Shown here one piece after another: positions 25,851 to 35,924 of a DNA stretch of 64,000 nucleotides. The DNA is from Terrimonas sp. (GTDB lineage Bacteria > Bacteroidota > Bacteroidia > Chitinophagales > Chitinophagaceae): positions 106,145 to 170,144 of the forward strand of contig WGMO01000026.1 of the NCBI GenBank assembly GCA_016125075.1, in the 5' to 3' direction. The translations under genes and the position numbers were made by a program. Numbering within the stretch: position 1 is the first letter of the stretch; every line of letters starts with the position of its first letter. The notes beneath the pieces are model-generated. The model saw only the letters and a program-made list of their open reading frames with translations. It had not been told where the DNA came from and ran no database searches.

Positions 25851-28800
25851 ATGAAGTATTGCAGTGGTTTCTTTTCGGTTTTACTGTTTTTTTTCTTCAG
25901 TGCCTGTAAAAATGATAAGCCAAAGGCAGATACCCTTTTTGAATCCATGGACGACACGGGTATCAATTTTAATAACGAGGTTGTAGATGGTCGGCTGGAA
26001 AACAGTTTCCTGTTCAGGAACTTTTATAACGGGGGTGGTGTAGCCATCGGTGATATCAATAATGATGGTCTAGCTGATATCTTCTTTACCTCCAACACGG
26101 CAGCCAATAAGCTTTACCTGAATCTCGGTAATATGAAATTCCGGGATATCTCTGATTCAGCCGGCATTCTCCACGATGATAAATGGAATACAGGCGTCAC
26201 TTTTGCCGATGTCAATAATGATGGCTGGCTGGATATCTATGTCTGTTCTTCCGGCCATATGGGTACGGGTGAACGGAAAAACAAATTGTATATCAATAAT
26301 CATGACCTGACTTTTACCGAAGCTGCGGATCAGTATGGCCTGGGTATATCTGCCTATACAACTCAGGTCTCTTTTTTTGATTATGACCTTGATGGTGACC
26401 TGGATTGTTTCATGATCAATAACAGTCCCATACCGATCAACCAGCTCAATTTTGCCAACAGGCGGGATTTGCCCGACAGTTTATGGAAGATCGCCGACTT
26501 CCTGAAAGGAGGAGGGGATCACCTGTACCGGAATGACAATGGACATTTTAAAGAGGTTACCAGGGAAGCAGGCATACATGGAGGGCTGATCAGTTTCGGT
26601 CTGGGGGTTTCAGTGGGTGATATCAATGAAGATGGATGGCCGGATGTTTTTGTTTCGAATGATTCTTATGAAAGAGACTATCTCTATATCAACCAGCATG
26701 ACGGCACCTTCAGGGATGAACTGGAACATTGGTTCCAGCATACCAGTTTTTCTTCCATGGGAGCCGATATTGCAGATATCAATAACGATGGTTTTCCCGA
26801 TCTGTTCACCACCGATATGCTCCCGGTCAATGATTACCGGCTGAAGACAACCGGTTCCTTTGACAATATCAGCATGTTTAACAGTAAGCTGAATTCAGGG
26901 TTTTATTACCAGTATACCAAGAATTGCCTGCAGCTCAATAACAGGGACGGCAAATTTGTCGATATCGCCCGTTACAGCGGCGTCGAAGCAACGGATTGGA
27001 GCTGGGGCGCCCTGATGTTTGATATGGATAATGACGGATGGAATGACCTTTATGTATGCAATGGTGTGAACCGGGATGTGACCAACCTTGATTTTATGGA
27101 TTTCTTCGCCAATGATGTGATTCAGAAAATGGTCATGACCGGCAGGAAGGATGATGTTGACAGGGTATTAAAAGAGATCCCGCAAACGCCTATTCCCAAC
27201 AAGGTCTATCATAACCAGCAAAACCTTCGGTTTACCGATATCGGTGCACAATGGGGCCTGGACCAACCTACTTTTTCCAATGGGGCAGCCTATGGTGATC
27301 TCGATAATGATGGCGACCTGGACCTGGTCATCAATAATGAGAACCAGCCAGCACTGATCTATAAGAACAAATCAAGGGAAATCAATAAGAACAATTATAT
27401 CGGTGTTTCCCTGGTGGCCACAGGTAAAAATTCATTTGCCATAGGAAGCCGGGTAAAAGTGTTTGCTGCTAACGAAGTATTTACAAGGGAATTGGTGCCC
27501 AGCAGGGGTTTCCAGTCTTCCGTAGATTATAAATTGATTTTCGGGTTGGGGACAATCAGTAAGATCGATTCAATCGTCATATACTGGCCGGACAAAACGG
27601 TCACCACCATTTCTTCCCCCGCCGTAAACAAGGTGCATCTTATCCGCCAATCCGATACCGCTACCCGACCCATGCCGGCGGAGGAAGAAAAAAAGTTGGA
27701 TCATGTCCTGTTCACAGCAGAAAAAACAGAATTTGAAAAACACACGGAGAATGATTTTATCGACTTTTATACCGAAAGGGGAATCCCCAGGGTCCTTTCC
27801 CGAGAAGGCCCCAAAACCGCCGTGGCTGATATCAACGGGGATGGGTTGGATGATATTTTTATTGGAGGGGGAAGGGGAGCGGCCGGCCAGGTTTACCTGC
27901 AAAACAAGAAAGGAGCATTTCAGCGAAAAGAAGAAAAGGACCTCGATGCTTACCTGGATTTTGAAGATGTAGCAGCCCTTTTCTTTGATGCTGATCATGA
28001 TGGCGACAATGATCTTTTGGTCTGCCCGGGCGGCAATGACCTGCCTTCCAACAGCCGGGAAATGCAATTACGGTTATACAAAAATGACGGGCAGGGAAAC
28101 TTCTCTATCGATGTCAAGGCCTTCCCTGTTACGGGAATGAATATTGCGGTGGCGACAGCCCAGGATTTTAACGGTGACGGGTATACGGACCTGTTTATCG
28201 GCGCCCGAAACACCACGGGACAGTATGGGGTTGACCCCGAAAGTTATTTGTTTGTAAATGATGGCACGGGCCATTTTACCGATATAGCTAAAAGTAAGAA
28301 CCCTGATATCGCACATATCGGGATGGTTACCGGGGCGACATGGACCGATATCACCGGTGATGGCAAAAAGGAACTGGTGATCGTGGGGGAATGGATGACG
28401 CCCAGGATATTTTCTTTTGAACAGGACCATTTCAGGGAATTGACGACCAATCTCCGGGATCTGTATGGCTGGTGGCAGACGGTGGCTACCGCTGATGTCA
28501 ACGGTGATGGGCGACAGGATCTCTTACTGGGTAATATCGGTGAGAACTTTTATCTCAAACCCGATCAGTCGCATCCCGTCAAACTCTGGTTCAATGATTA
28601 CGACGGGAACAACAATATCAATAAGATCATTACCTATGATATCAAGGGGAAAGATCTTCCCGTATTCCTGAAACATGACCTCGAAGAACAACTGCCCATC
28701 ATAAAGAAAAGCAACCTGAAGCATGACCAGTATGCGGAGCGTTCGATCCAGGAACTGTTTCCAAAGGATATGATTGAAAAATCGGTGGTAAAAACATTCA

Positions 28801-29192
28801 ACTATCCTTCTTCCTGTATCGCCATCAACGAGGGCAACGGGAAATTCAGGATGGAACCATTGCCGGTTATGTCCCAGCTTTCCTGTATCAATGCTTTTTT
28901 GCCGATGGATATCAACCATGACGGATGGATCGACCTGGTAACTGGCGGTAACCAGTTTGGTTTCCTTCCGCAGTTTGAAAAACTGGATGCCAGTTTCGGG
29001 GATGTGCTTATCAATGATGGTAAAGGGAATTTTATCTGGCAGGAGGCCCGGAAGACCGGGTTGATGATCCGGGGAGAGGTGCGGGATATGGCATTGGTGA
29101 AAATCAATGGCGAACCCGCTGTGATCTTTACGCAGAACAACGATTACCCCCTGCTGTACAAGTTGAATAATAATAATCCGAAAGAAAAATGA
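25851..29192 (+). CDS. FG-GAP/VCBS repeat lipoprotein with UnbV/ASPIC domain (copy 1)
   Basis: 1113 aa from the ATG at 25851. MKYCSGFFSVLLFFFFSAC is a lipoprotein signal. Residues about 50-490 carry repeated calcium-loop FG-GAP units (GDINNDGLADIFF, ADVNNDGWLDIYV, DYDLDGDLDCFM, GDINEDGWPDVFV, ADINNDGFPDLFT, GDLDNDGDLDLVI), forming a predicted beta-propeller. A UnbV/ASPIC domain lies at about 505-590 (AIGSRVKVFAA...RELVPSRGFQSSVDY). A second propeller follows to the C-terminus (ADINGDGLDDIFIGG, DFNGDGYTDLFIG, DINHDGWIDLVTGG). No catalytic residues are visible. It overlaps the next gene by 4 nt (ATGA), so translation is probably coupled. A surface glycan-binding or scaffolding role is inferred from its position beside susCD. 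Confidence 0.88.
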   Translation: MKYCSGFFSVLLFFFFSACKNDKPKADTLFESMDDTGINFNNEVVDGRLENSFLFRNFYNGGGVAIGDINNDGLADIFFTSNTAANKLYLNLGNMKFRDISDSAGILHDDKWNTGVTFADVNNDGWLDIYVCSSGHMGTGERKNKLYINNHDLTFTEAADQYGLGISAYTTQVSFFDYDLDGDLDCFMINNSPIPINQLNFANRRDLPDSLWKIADFLKGGGDHLYRNDNGHFKEVTREAGIHGGLISFGLGVSVGDINEDGWPDVFVSNDSYERDYLYINQHDGTFRDELEHWFQHTSFSSMGADIADINNDGFPDLFTTDMLPVNDYRLKTTGSFDNISMFNSKLNSGFYYQYTKNCLQLNNRDGKFVDIARYSGVEATDWSWGALMFDMDNDGWNDLYVCNGVNRDVTNLDFMDFFANDVIQKMVMTGRKDDVDRVLKEIPQTPIPNKVYHNQQNLRFTDIGAQWGLDQPTFSNGAAYGDLDNDGDLDLVINNENQPALIYKNKSREINKNNYIGVSLVATGKNSFAIGSRVKVFAANEVFTRELVPSRGFQSSVDYKLIFGLGTISKIDSIVIYWPDKTVTTISSPAVNKVHLIRQSDTATRPMPAEEEKKLDHVLFTAEKTEFEKHTENDFIDFYTERGIPRVLSREGPKTAVADINGDGLDDIFIGGGRGAAGQVYLQNKKGAFQRKEEKDLDAYLDFEDVAALFFDADHDGDNDLLVCPGGNDLPSNSREMQLRLYKNDGQGNFSIDVKAFPVTGMNIAVATAQDFNGDGYTDLFIGARNTTGQYGVDPESYLFVNDGTGHFTDIAKSKNPDIAHIGMVTGATWTDITGDGKKELVIVGEWMTPRIFSFEQDHFRELTTNLRDLYGWWQTVATADVNGDGRQDLLLGNIGENFYLKPDQSHPVKLWFNDYDGNNNINKIITYDIKGKDLPVFLKHDLEEQLPIIKKSNLKHDQYAERSIQELFPKDMIEKSVVKTFNYPSSCIAINEGNGKFRMEPLPVMSQLSCINAFLPMDINHDGWIDLVTGGNQFGFLPQFEKLDASFGDVLINDGKGNFIWQEARKTGLMIRGEVRDMALVKINGEPAVIFTQNNDYPLLYKLNNNNPKEK

Positions 29193-32100
29193 AAACCTGG
29201 TGCCGATATTCCGGGAGAAAATGGCCTGTTCCATGGGTTTACAGTTGTGTGTTCATCCTTTTATCTTTTATTTCCTCCTGTAAGGATTGGCAAACGAAAG
29301 CGACCTTATTCGAGGAGATGGAGCACACCGGTATTGTATTCAATAACAGGGTTACTGATAATGACAGCATCAATATTATCAATTACAGGAATTTCTATAA
29401 TGGCGGGGGAGTGGCCATCGGTGATATTAATAACGACGGACTTGCCGATGTCTTTTTCACCGCTAACCAGGGGAGTAATAAACTATTCCTGAACAAAGGT
29501 GACTGGCATTTTGAAGATATTTCCCTGCAAGCCGGATTTACGGATAAACAACAATTCAGTACCGGTGTAGTGATGGCTGATATCAACAGCGATGGCTGGC
29601 TTGATATCTTTGTCTGTAATGCCGGCAGCCTCAATAATGCTGGTTTGCGCAGCAACCAGCTATTCATCAATAACCATGACCTGAGTTTCACGGAAAGTGC
29701 GGCCAAATATGGCTTAAATGATTCGGGGTATACCACCCAGGTCAGTTTTTTTGATTATGATCTTGATGGTGACCTCGACTGTTTCAAGATCGATAACAGC
29801 CCCGTACCGGTCAATAGCCTGGGGTATCCGCATCAACGCGACATACCGGCCGAAAAATGGAAGGTCGCTGATTCCCTGAAGGGTGGAGGTGACCACTTAT
29901 ACCGGAATGACAATGGATTTTTTACTGAAGTGACACAAACGGCAGGCATACACGGCTCCCTCATGAGTTTTGGTCTTGGGGTTACCGTCGGGGATATCAA
30001 TGGCGATCATTATCCCGACATATTTGTTTCCAACGACTTTTTTGAAAAGGATTATTTATATATCAATCAAAAGGACGGCACTTTTAAAGATAAGATGGAA
30101 GAATGCCTGCAGCACAACAGTTATGCTTCCATGGGTGCCGATCTTGGTGATATCAATAATGACGGTTTACCGGAGATATTCACCACCGATATGTTGCCCG
30201 CAGATGATTACCGCCTGAAAACAACCCTGCGGTTTGATAATATCGATTTTTACCGGCTGCGTTCGGAAAACGGTTTCTACCACCAGTTTCTTCAGAATAC
30301 CCTGCAGTTGAACAATGGCGACGGAAGTTTTATGGACATTGCCAATTTCAGCGGGGTCAACGCTTCGGAATGGAGCTGGGGCGCCCTTATGTTTGATGCG
30401 GATAATGATGGTTTATCGGATATCTATGTCTGTAACGGAATTTACCGGGACCTGACCAACCAGGATTTCCTTGATTTTGAAGCCGACGGCATAAAAAGCA
30501 AAATGATTGCAACCGGTAAAAAAAACATTACCGAACTGGTTGATAAAATCCCCTCCATTGCTGTTCCCAATAAGATGTTCCGTAACAATGGTGATCTGAG
30601 GTTTACAGATATTGGGGTATCCTGGGGTTTTAATGAAAACTCTTTTTCCAATGGGGCGGCTTATGGTGATCTTGATAATGACGGTGACCTGGATCTTGTC
30701 GTGAATAATGTCAATGAACCGGCACTGATCTTCCGGAACAGGAGCCGCGAAATCAATAAGCATCATTTTATCGGTATTACGCTGAAGGGAAAGAAGGGGA
30801 ACGATTTCGCCATCGGCGCCAGGATTATTGTCTATGCAGGGGATAAAATTTTAACCCGCGAAATCATACCAAGCCGGGGATTTCAATCCTCCGTTGATTA
30901 TAAACAGGTGATTGGACTGGGAGCAACCGGTCAGCCCGACTCCTTACAAATTATCTGGCCCGACCTTTCGGTAACAAAACAATCCCATCCCCCTGTTGAT
31001 CAATTCCTGGTATTTGATCAGTCAGCCGCTAACAGCAGCCTTCCTGCATTCCAGGCTTTAATCCCAAAACCCCTGTTTGCAGAACAAAGTCAGCCTTTTG
31101 ACAAGCATGTGGATGATGGATATACCGATTTTTACCGGGAAAGAGCTATCCCCGAAATGCTCTCCCATGAAGGGCCAAAAGCTGCTGTCGCCGATGTAAA
31201 CGGAGATGGCCTGGAGGATATCTATATCGGGGGCACGATTGCCAGACCGGGCCAGTTATACCTGCAGGATGCCGATGGAAGATTTTGGAAAAAAAAGAAA
31301 AGCGATTTGGATAAATATACAGGTTTCGTAGACGGAGCTGTCTTATTTTTTGATTGCGACGGTGATAAGGATCCCGACCTGCTGATCTGCTCTTCCGGGA
31401 ACGTTGCATTGCCCGGGAGCAGGGAATTACAAAGCAGGTTATTTATAAACGATGGTAAAGGGGATTTTACTTTAAAACCCAATGCTTTCCCCTTGAATAA
31501 AGATAATATCGGTGTGGCTGCTGCTTATGATTTTGACGGCGACGGAGATCCCGACCTCTTTATGGGCGGACGGTCTGTTTCGGGGGTATATGGGTTAACC
31601 CCGCTGAGCCATATCTATGTGAATGATGGGAAAGGTCAGTTTACCGATATGCCGGCAGAAAAGATAAAAGGCATTGCCGATGCAGGAATGGTAACCGGTG
31701 CACAATGGGCCGATATGGATGGTGATAACAGGAAAGAACTGGTTTTGGCAGGGGAATGGATGGCCCCCCGGATTTTTAAATACCAGGACGGCGGATTTAC
31801 AGCACTCAGCACCAATCTTGAAAACATGTATGGCTGGTGGCAAACACTGGCTGTTGCAGACCTGGATAATGATGGCAGGCAGGACCTGGTACTGGGTAAT
31901 TTCGGAGAGAACTTTTACCTGCATCCTGACCAGGACCACCCTGTAAAAATGTGGCTCAGCGATTTTGATGAAAACGGGCAGATCGATAAAGTGATGACCA
32001 GGACAGTTGATGGAAAGGATAAACCTGTTTTTATGAAAAACGAAACAGAAAGTGAACTACCCGTGCTCAAGAAACAAAACCTGCACCATTCTGTTTATGC

Positions 32101-32563
32101 CAAAAAATCTGTTCAGGAGATCTTCACGGAAGAGCAAATGAAAAATACGATCGTAAAACAAGTCAACTATTCTTCATCCTGTATCGCCTATAACCAGGGC
32201 AATGGACAGTTTCTGGTGCAGAAATTACCGGTGAGGTTGCAACTCTCTTCTGTCAAATCCGTGTTTCCGTCAGATATCAATGGAGACGGGTATATCGACC
32301 TGGTGAGTGGCGGGAATGAGTATGGCTTCCAGCCCCAGTTTGGGCGGTTGGATGCCGATTTTGGCTCTGTGATGATCAATGATGGAAAAGGAGCTTTTTC
32401 ATTAGTGTCACAGTACGCTTCCGGATTAGATCTCCATGGACAGGTTCGGGATATCGTCAAGTTCCACCGGAAGGAAAAGGATTACTTTCTTTTTCTGATG
32501 AATAACGAGTTCCCGGTATTATACGAATTGAATAAAGATTTTGATTTTAAAGCAAATCATTAA
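29189..32563 (+). CDS. FG-GAP/VCBS repeat lipoprotein with UnbV/ASPIC domain (copy 2)
   Basis: 1124 aa. The signal region is longer (MKTWCRYSGRKWPVPWVYSC, then FILLSFISSC), with lipidation expected at the Cys in ISSC, about residue 31. The architecture copies its neighbour: first propeller (GDINNDGLADVFF, ADINSDGWLDIFV, DYDLDGDLDCFKI, GDLDNDGDLDLVV), UnbV/ASPIC at about 520-600 (FAIGARIIVYAGD...REIIPSRGFQSSVDY), second propeller (ADVNGDGLEDIYIGG, DFDGDGDPDLFMGG, DINGDGYIDLVSGG). Sequence identity with copy 1 is evident throughout, indicating tandem duplication. Start and stop codons overlap with copy 1 and abut copy 3, supporting one transcript. Confidence 0.88.
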   Translation: MKTWCRYSGRKWPVPWVYSCVFILLSFISSCKDWQTKATLFEEMEHTGIVFNNRVTDNDSINIINYRNFYNGGGVAIGDINNDGLADVFFTANQGSNKLFLNKGDWHFEDISLQAGFTDKQQFSTGVVMADINSDGWLDIFVCNAGSLNNAGLRSNQLFINNHDLSFTESAAKYGLNDSGYTTQVSFFDYDLDGDLDCFKIDNSPVPVNSLGYPHQRDIPAEKWKVADSLKGGGDHLYRNDNGFFTEVTQTAGIHGSLMSFGLGVTVGDINGDHYPDIFVSNDFFEKDYLYINQKDGTFKDKMEECLQHNSYASMGADLGDINNDGLPEIFTTDMLPADDYRLKTTLRFDNIDFYRLRSENGFYHQFLQNTLQLNNGDGSFMDIANFSGVNASEWSWGALMFDADNDGLSDIYVCNGIYRDLTNQDFLDFEADGIKSKMIATGKKNITELVDKIPSIAVPNKMFRNNGDLRFTDIGVSWGFNENSFSNGAAYGDLDNDGDLDLVVNNVNEPALIFRNRSREINKHHFIGITLKGKKGNDFAIGARIIVYAGDKILTREIIPSRGFQSSVDYKQVIGLGATGQPDSLQIIWPDLSVTKQSHPPVDQFLVFDQSAANSSLPAFQALIPKPLFAEQSQPFDKHVDDGYTDFYRERAIPEMLSHEGPKAAVADVNGDGLEDIYIGGTIARPGQLYLQDADGRFWKKKKSDLDKYTGFVDGAVLFFDCDGDKDPDLLICSSGNVALPGSRELQSRLFINDGKGDFTLKPNAFPLNKDNIGVAAAYDFDGDGDPDLFMGGRSVSGVYGLTPLSHIYVNDGKGQFTDMPAEKIKGIADAGMVTGAQWADMDGDNRKELVLAGEWMAPRIFKYQDGGFTALSTNLENMYGWWQTLAVADLDNDGRQDLVLGNFGENFYLHPDQDHPVKMWLSDFDENGQIDKVMTRTVDGKDKPVFMKNETESELPVLKKQNLHHSVYAKKSVQEIFTEEQMKNTIVKQVNYSSSCIAYNQGNGQFLVQKLPVRLQLSSVKSVFPSDINGDGYIDLVSGGNEYGFQPQFGRLDADFGSVMINDGKGAFSLVSQYASGLDLHGQVRDIVKFHRKEKDYFLFLMNNEFPVLYELNKDFDFKANH

Positions 32564-35500
32564 ATGTCAGTGAACCTATCATTTTCAGCATTATACAGGT
32601 ACCGGCTCTGGCTGGCTGTCCTGATCAGTTTTGCCGGATTTTCCTGCAATGAAAAAAGCAACCGGCAACAATTTGCCTTTGCCGCCCTGGGTGATGATGT
32701 CACCGGTTTGCATTTCAGCAATACGCTGACCGCCACAGAACAGTTAAATATGTTCAACTATATGTATTTCTATAATGGTTCGGGTGTTGGAGCGGGTGAT
32801 TTTAATAATGATGGGCTGACCGATCTTTTTTTCGCAGCCAACCAGCAGGAGAACAAGCTTTACCTGAATGAAGGCGATATGCACTTCAGGGATATCACGG
32901 CGCAGGCAAAAATGGAAGGGCACCAGGGTTGGTCAACCGGGGTCTCTGTGGTGGATATCAATAATGACGGGCTGCTGGATATCTATATCTGTCAGGTAGG
33001 TAATTACCTGCAATTAAAAGGGCATAACCAGTTATGGGTTTGCCAGGGCATCAAAGACGGGGTTCCGTATTATCAGGATGAAGCCAAATCATATGGGTTG
33101 GATTTTTCAGGGTTTAGCACCCAGGCGGCGTTTTTTGATTATGATCTTGACGGGGACCTGGATCTGTTTTTACTGAATCACTCGGTACACCAGAACGGGA
33201 CCTTTGCACCGAGGGAAAATTTCCTGGGGACCTACAATGATCTTTCCGGCGACAGGTTTTTCCGTAATGATGGCGGAAAATTCGTTGATGTGACGAAAGC
33301 ATGTGGCATCAACAGTTCCGGAATCGGGTATGGGTTGGGTATTGCGGTTGCGGATATTAACCTGGACGGCTGGCCGGATCTCTATATCGGTAACGATTTC
33401 CACGAAAATGATTATCTCTATATCAATCAGAAAGATGGGCGTTTCCGGGATGAAAGCGAGAAGCAGCTGATGCACAGCAGCCAGTTTTCCATGGGTGTTG
33501 ATGTGGCCGATATCAGTAATGACGGATATCCGGAAATCATTTCCATGGATATGCTTCCTGCCGATCCCTATATGCTGAAACGTTCCCTGGGTGAGGATGA
33601 CTATGATATTTTCTATTATAAGATTGGGGCGGGCTACACCTATCAGTATACCCGTAATAATTTGCAAATGAACAGAAGGAACGGGATGTTCAGCGAGATC
33701 GGTTTATATGCCGGTGTGTATGCTACCGACTGGAGCTGGGCACCATTGTGGATGGATTTTGATAACGACGGACATAAAGACCTGTTTGTTTCCAATGGTA
33801 TCCCCAAAAGAATGAATGACATGGATTATGTCAATTTCATTTATAACGATGATATCCAGCGGCAGCTCCGGGAAAATAAACTCGACAATAAGAATAAGGA
33901 AACGGTCAATAATTTTCCTGAAATAAAGATCCGGAACAAGTTTTACAGCAATTCAAAAGACCTTCAATTCCGTGATCTGGAAAAACAGATACAGAATGAC
34001 CAGCCGGGTTTTTCCAACGGGGCCGTCTATGCCGACCTGGATAATGATGGTGATCTGGATATCGTCGTCAACAATATTAACGACCCCGTGGTGGTCTACC
34101 AGAATAAAACAAACGACCAGCAAAGAAAATCGTATGTTGAAATCCGGCTGACTGGGCCAAAAGATAATATCAACGCGATCGGATCCAGGGTGTTGCTGTT
34201 TGCCAACCAGGAAATACGTACCTATGAGAAAAACCCGGTAAAGGGATTTCTTTCCAGTATGGAGATCCCCCTGCATATAGGCCTGGATCAGACGAAAGTC
34301 GATTCGGCATTTATCATCTGGCCGGACAATACCTGCCAGCCGCTGTCATTGAATCAAAGGGATACAATTCTGAGCCTCCAATATGTTTCGGGTTTGCCCG
34401 GTTTTGATTATCATCATATCACCGACCGGTACCGACCTTCCACGAAGAAGATGCAGGATATCACTTCAACGGTGCATATGGAATATTGGCATCAGGAGAA
34501 TACCTTCCCCGAGTTTAACCGGGAACCACTGATTCCCCATATGGTCTCCACGGAAGGGCCGGCACTTGCCATCGGTGATATCAACAATGATGGTTTGGAA
34601 GACGTTTTTATCGGGAGCTCCAAAAATTTTCAAAATGCCATATTTCTTCAAAAACCCGGTGGTGTTTTTGAGAAAACCCTGCAGCCCGCCATGATCAGGG
34701 ACAGTGTGTATGAAGATGTTGATGCTGTATGGGCGGATATTAATCATGACGGATTTGCCGACCTTGTGGTAGCGTCGGGGGGCAATGAATACTATGGCAA
34801 AGACTGGCACCTGCTTCCACGCGTATATCTCAATGACGGAACAGGACATTTCTCAAGGCTTGAAAATGCTTTCAAGGACGAATTTGTCAATGCCGGCTCT
34901 GTGACAGCCTGTGATTTTAACGGGGATGGATACCTGGATTTGTTTTTAGGTGGCCGTTCTGTTCCCTGGGAATATGGCCAGGTACCCCAATCCTACCTGC
35001 TGCTCAATGATGGGAAGGGTGTATTTACTGATGTAACCGACCAGGATGCAAAGGGACTTTCTCATATCGGCATGGTGACCCAGTCCGTTTGGACAGATAT
35101 CGATAAAGACGGGGACAAGGACCTTGTTGTATGTTGTGAATGGGGAGGTATCGATGTATTCATGAATACCGGCGGGAAGTTTACCCGGCAGGCCCTGACC
35201 AATAAGAAGGGATGGTGGAACTGTATAAGACCTGTGGATATCGACAATGACGGCGACATGGATTTCATCGCCGGTAACCTTGGGCTGAACAGCCGTTTGA
35301 CAGCCTCTGAGACGGAACCTGTCAGACTGTATTATAATGATTTTGATAACAACGGCAAGTTTGAACAGGTGCTGACCTATTACCTGGCGGGGAGAGAACT
35401 CCCTTTCGCCAATAAGGATGAATTGGAAAGACAGATTCCGGTCCTGAAAAAAAAGTTCCTGTATGCCGAAGATTTTGCACGGGCCTCCCTGAAAGATATG

Positions 35501-35914
35501 CTGACGGAAGAAAAACTAAAACAGTCGCAGGTATTAAGTGCCAATTATTTTTCCAGCGCTATTTTAATCAATGACGGCTCCCAGCATTTTTCCCTGCAAC
35601 CCTTACCCTGGCTGGCACAGCTCAGCCCTATCAAAGATGCCGTTGTAACGGATGCCAATGGCGATGGTTTGCCTGATATCCTTACCGGCGGGAACTATTA
35701 TGACAATAATATCCAGATGGGACGTTATGATGCTGACTTTGGAACGGTGCTGATCAATAAAGGGCAGGACCGGTTGGAAGCCAATTCCATCAACGGGTTA
35801 ACCATCAAAGGCGCTGTCAGGCATATTGGTACCATCAGGGTCAATAACAAAGAGGCCTATATCATAGCCAGGAACAATGACAGTACAATGGTAATTGGTT
35901 ATGCAGGGTATTAA
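32564..35914 (+). CDS. FG-GAP/VCBS repeat lipoprotein with UnbV/ASPIC domain (copy 3, diverged)
   Basis: 1116 aa; its ATG follows the TAA of copy 2 with no gap. Signal region ends FAGFSC, a weak lipobox, so lipidation is less certain. Domain order is the same: propeller 1 (GDFNNDGLTDLFFA, VDINNDGLLDIYI, DYDLDGDLDLFLLNHS), UnbV/ASPIC about 523-600 (NAIGSRVLLFANQ...EKNPVKGFLSSMEIPLHIG), propeller 2 (GDINNDGLEDVFIG, DFNGDGYLDLFLGG, DANGDGLPDILTGG). It is clearly more divergent than copies 1 and 2 are from each other: the SRGFQSSVDY motif is replaced. It converges on the next gene with 10 nt between stops. Confidence 0.87.
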   Translation: MSVNLSFSALYRYRLWLAVLISFAGFSCNEKSNRQQFAFAALGDDVTGLHFSNTLTATEQLNMFNYMYFYNGSGVGAGDFNNDGLTDLFFAANQQENKLYLNEGDMHFRDITAQAKMEGHQGWSTGVSVVDINNDGLLDIYICQVGNYLQLKGHNQLWVCQGIKDGVPYYQDEAKSYGLDFSGFSTQAAFFDYDLDGDLDLFLLNHSVHQNGTFAPRENFLGTYNDLSGDRFFRNDGGKFVDVTKACGINSSGIGYGLGIAVADINLDGWPDLYIGNDFHENDYLYINQKDGRFRDESEKQLMHSSQFSMGVDVADISNDGYPEIISMDMLPADPYMLKRSLGEDDYDIFYYKIGAGYTYQYTRNNLQMNRRNGMFSEIGLYAGVYATDWSWAPLWMDFDNDGHKDLFVSNGIPKRMNDMDYVNFIYNDDIQRQLRENKLDNKNKETVNNFPEIKIRNKFYSNSKDLQFRDLEKQIQNDQPGFSNGAVYADLDNDGDLDIVVNNINDPVVVYQNKTNDQQRKSYVEIRLTGPKDNINAIGSRVLLFANQEIRTYEKNPVKGFLSSMEIPLHIGLDQTKVDSAFIIWPDNTCQPLSLNQRDTILSLQYVSGLPGFDYHHITDRYRPSTKKMQDITSTVHMEYWHQENTFPEFNREPLIPHMVSTEGPALAIGDINNDGLEDVFIGSSKNFQNAIFLQKPGGVFEKTLQPAMIRDSVYEDVDAVWADINHDGFADLVVASGGNEYYGKDWHLLPRVYLNDGTGHFSRLENAFKDEFVNAGSVTACDFNGDGYLDLFLGGRSVPWEYGQVPQSYLLLNDGKGVFTDVTDQDAKGLSHIGMVTQSVWTDIDKDGDKDLVVCCEWGGIDVFMNTGGKFTRQALTNKKGWWNCIRPVDIDNDGDMDFIAGNLGLNSRLTASETEPVRLYYNDFDNNGKFEQVLTYYLAGRELPFANKDELERQIPVLKKKFLYAEDFARASLKDMLTEEKLKQSQVLSANYFSSAILINDGSQHFSLQPLPWLAQLSPIKDAVVTDANGDGLPDILTGGNYYDNNIQMGRYDADFGTVLINKGQDRLEANSINGLTIKGAVRHIGTIRVNNKEAYIIARNNDSTMVIGYAGY

Positions 35915-35924
35915 CATCAGCCTG

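Noticed and set aside
28524..29234. Long minus-strand open frames inside the FG-GAP genes and elsewhere
   Set aside because: They mirror the codon pattern of the plus-strand genes, have no family motifs or signals, and overlap well-supported genes completely.
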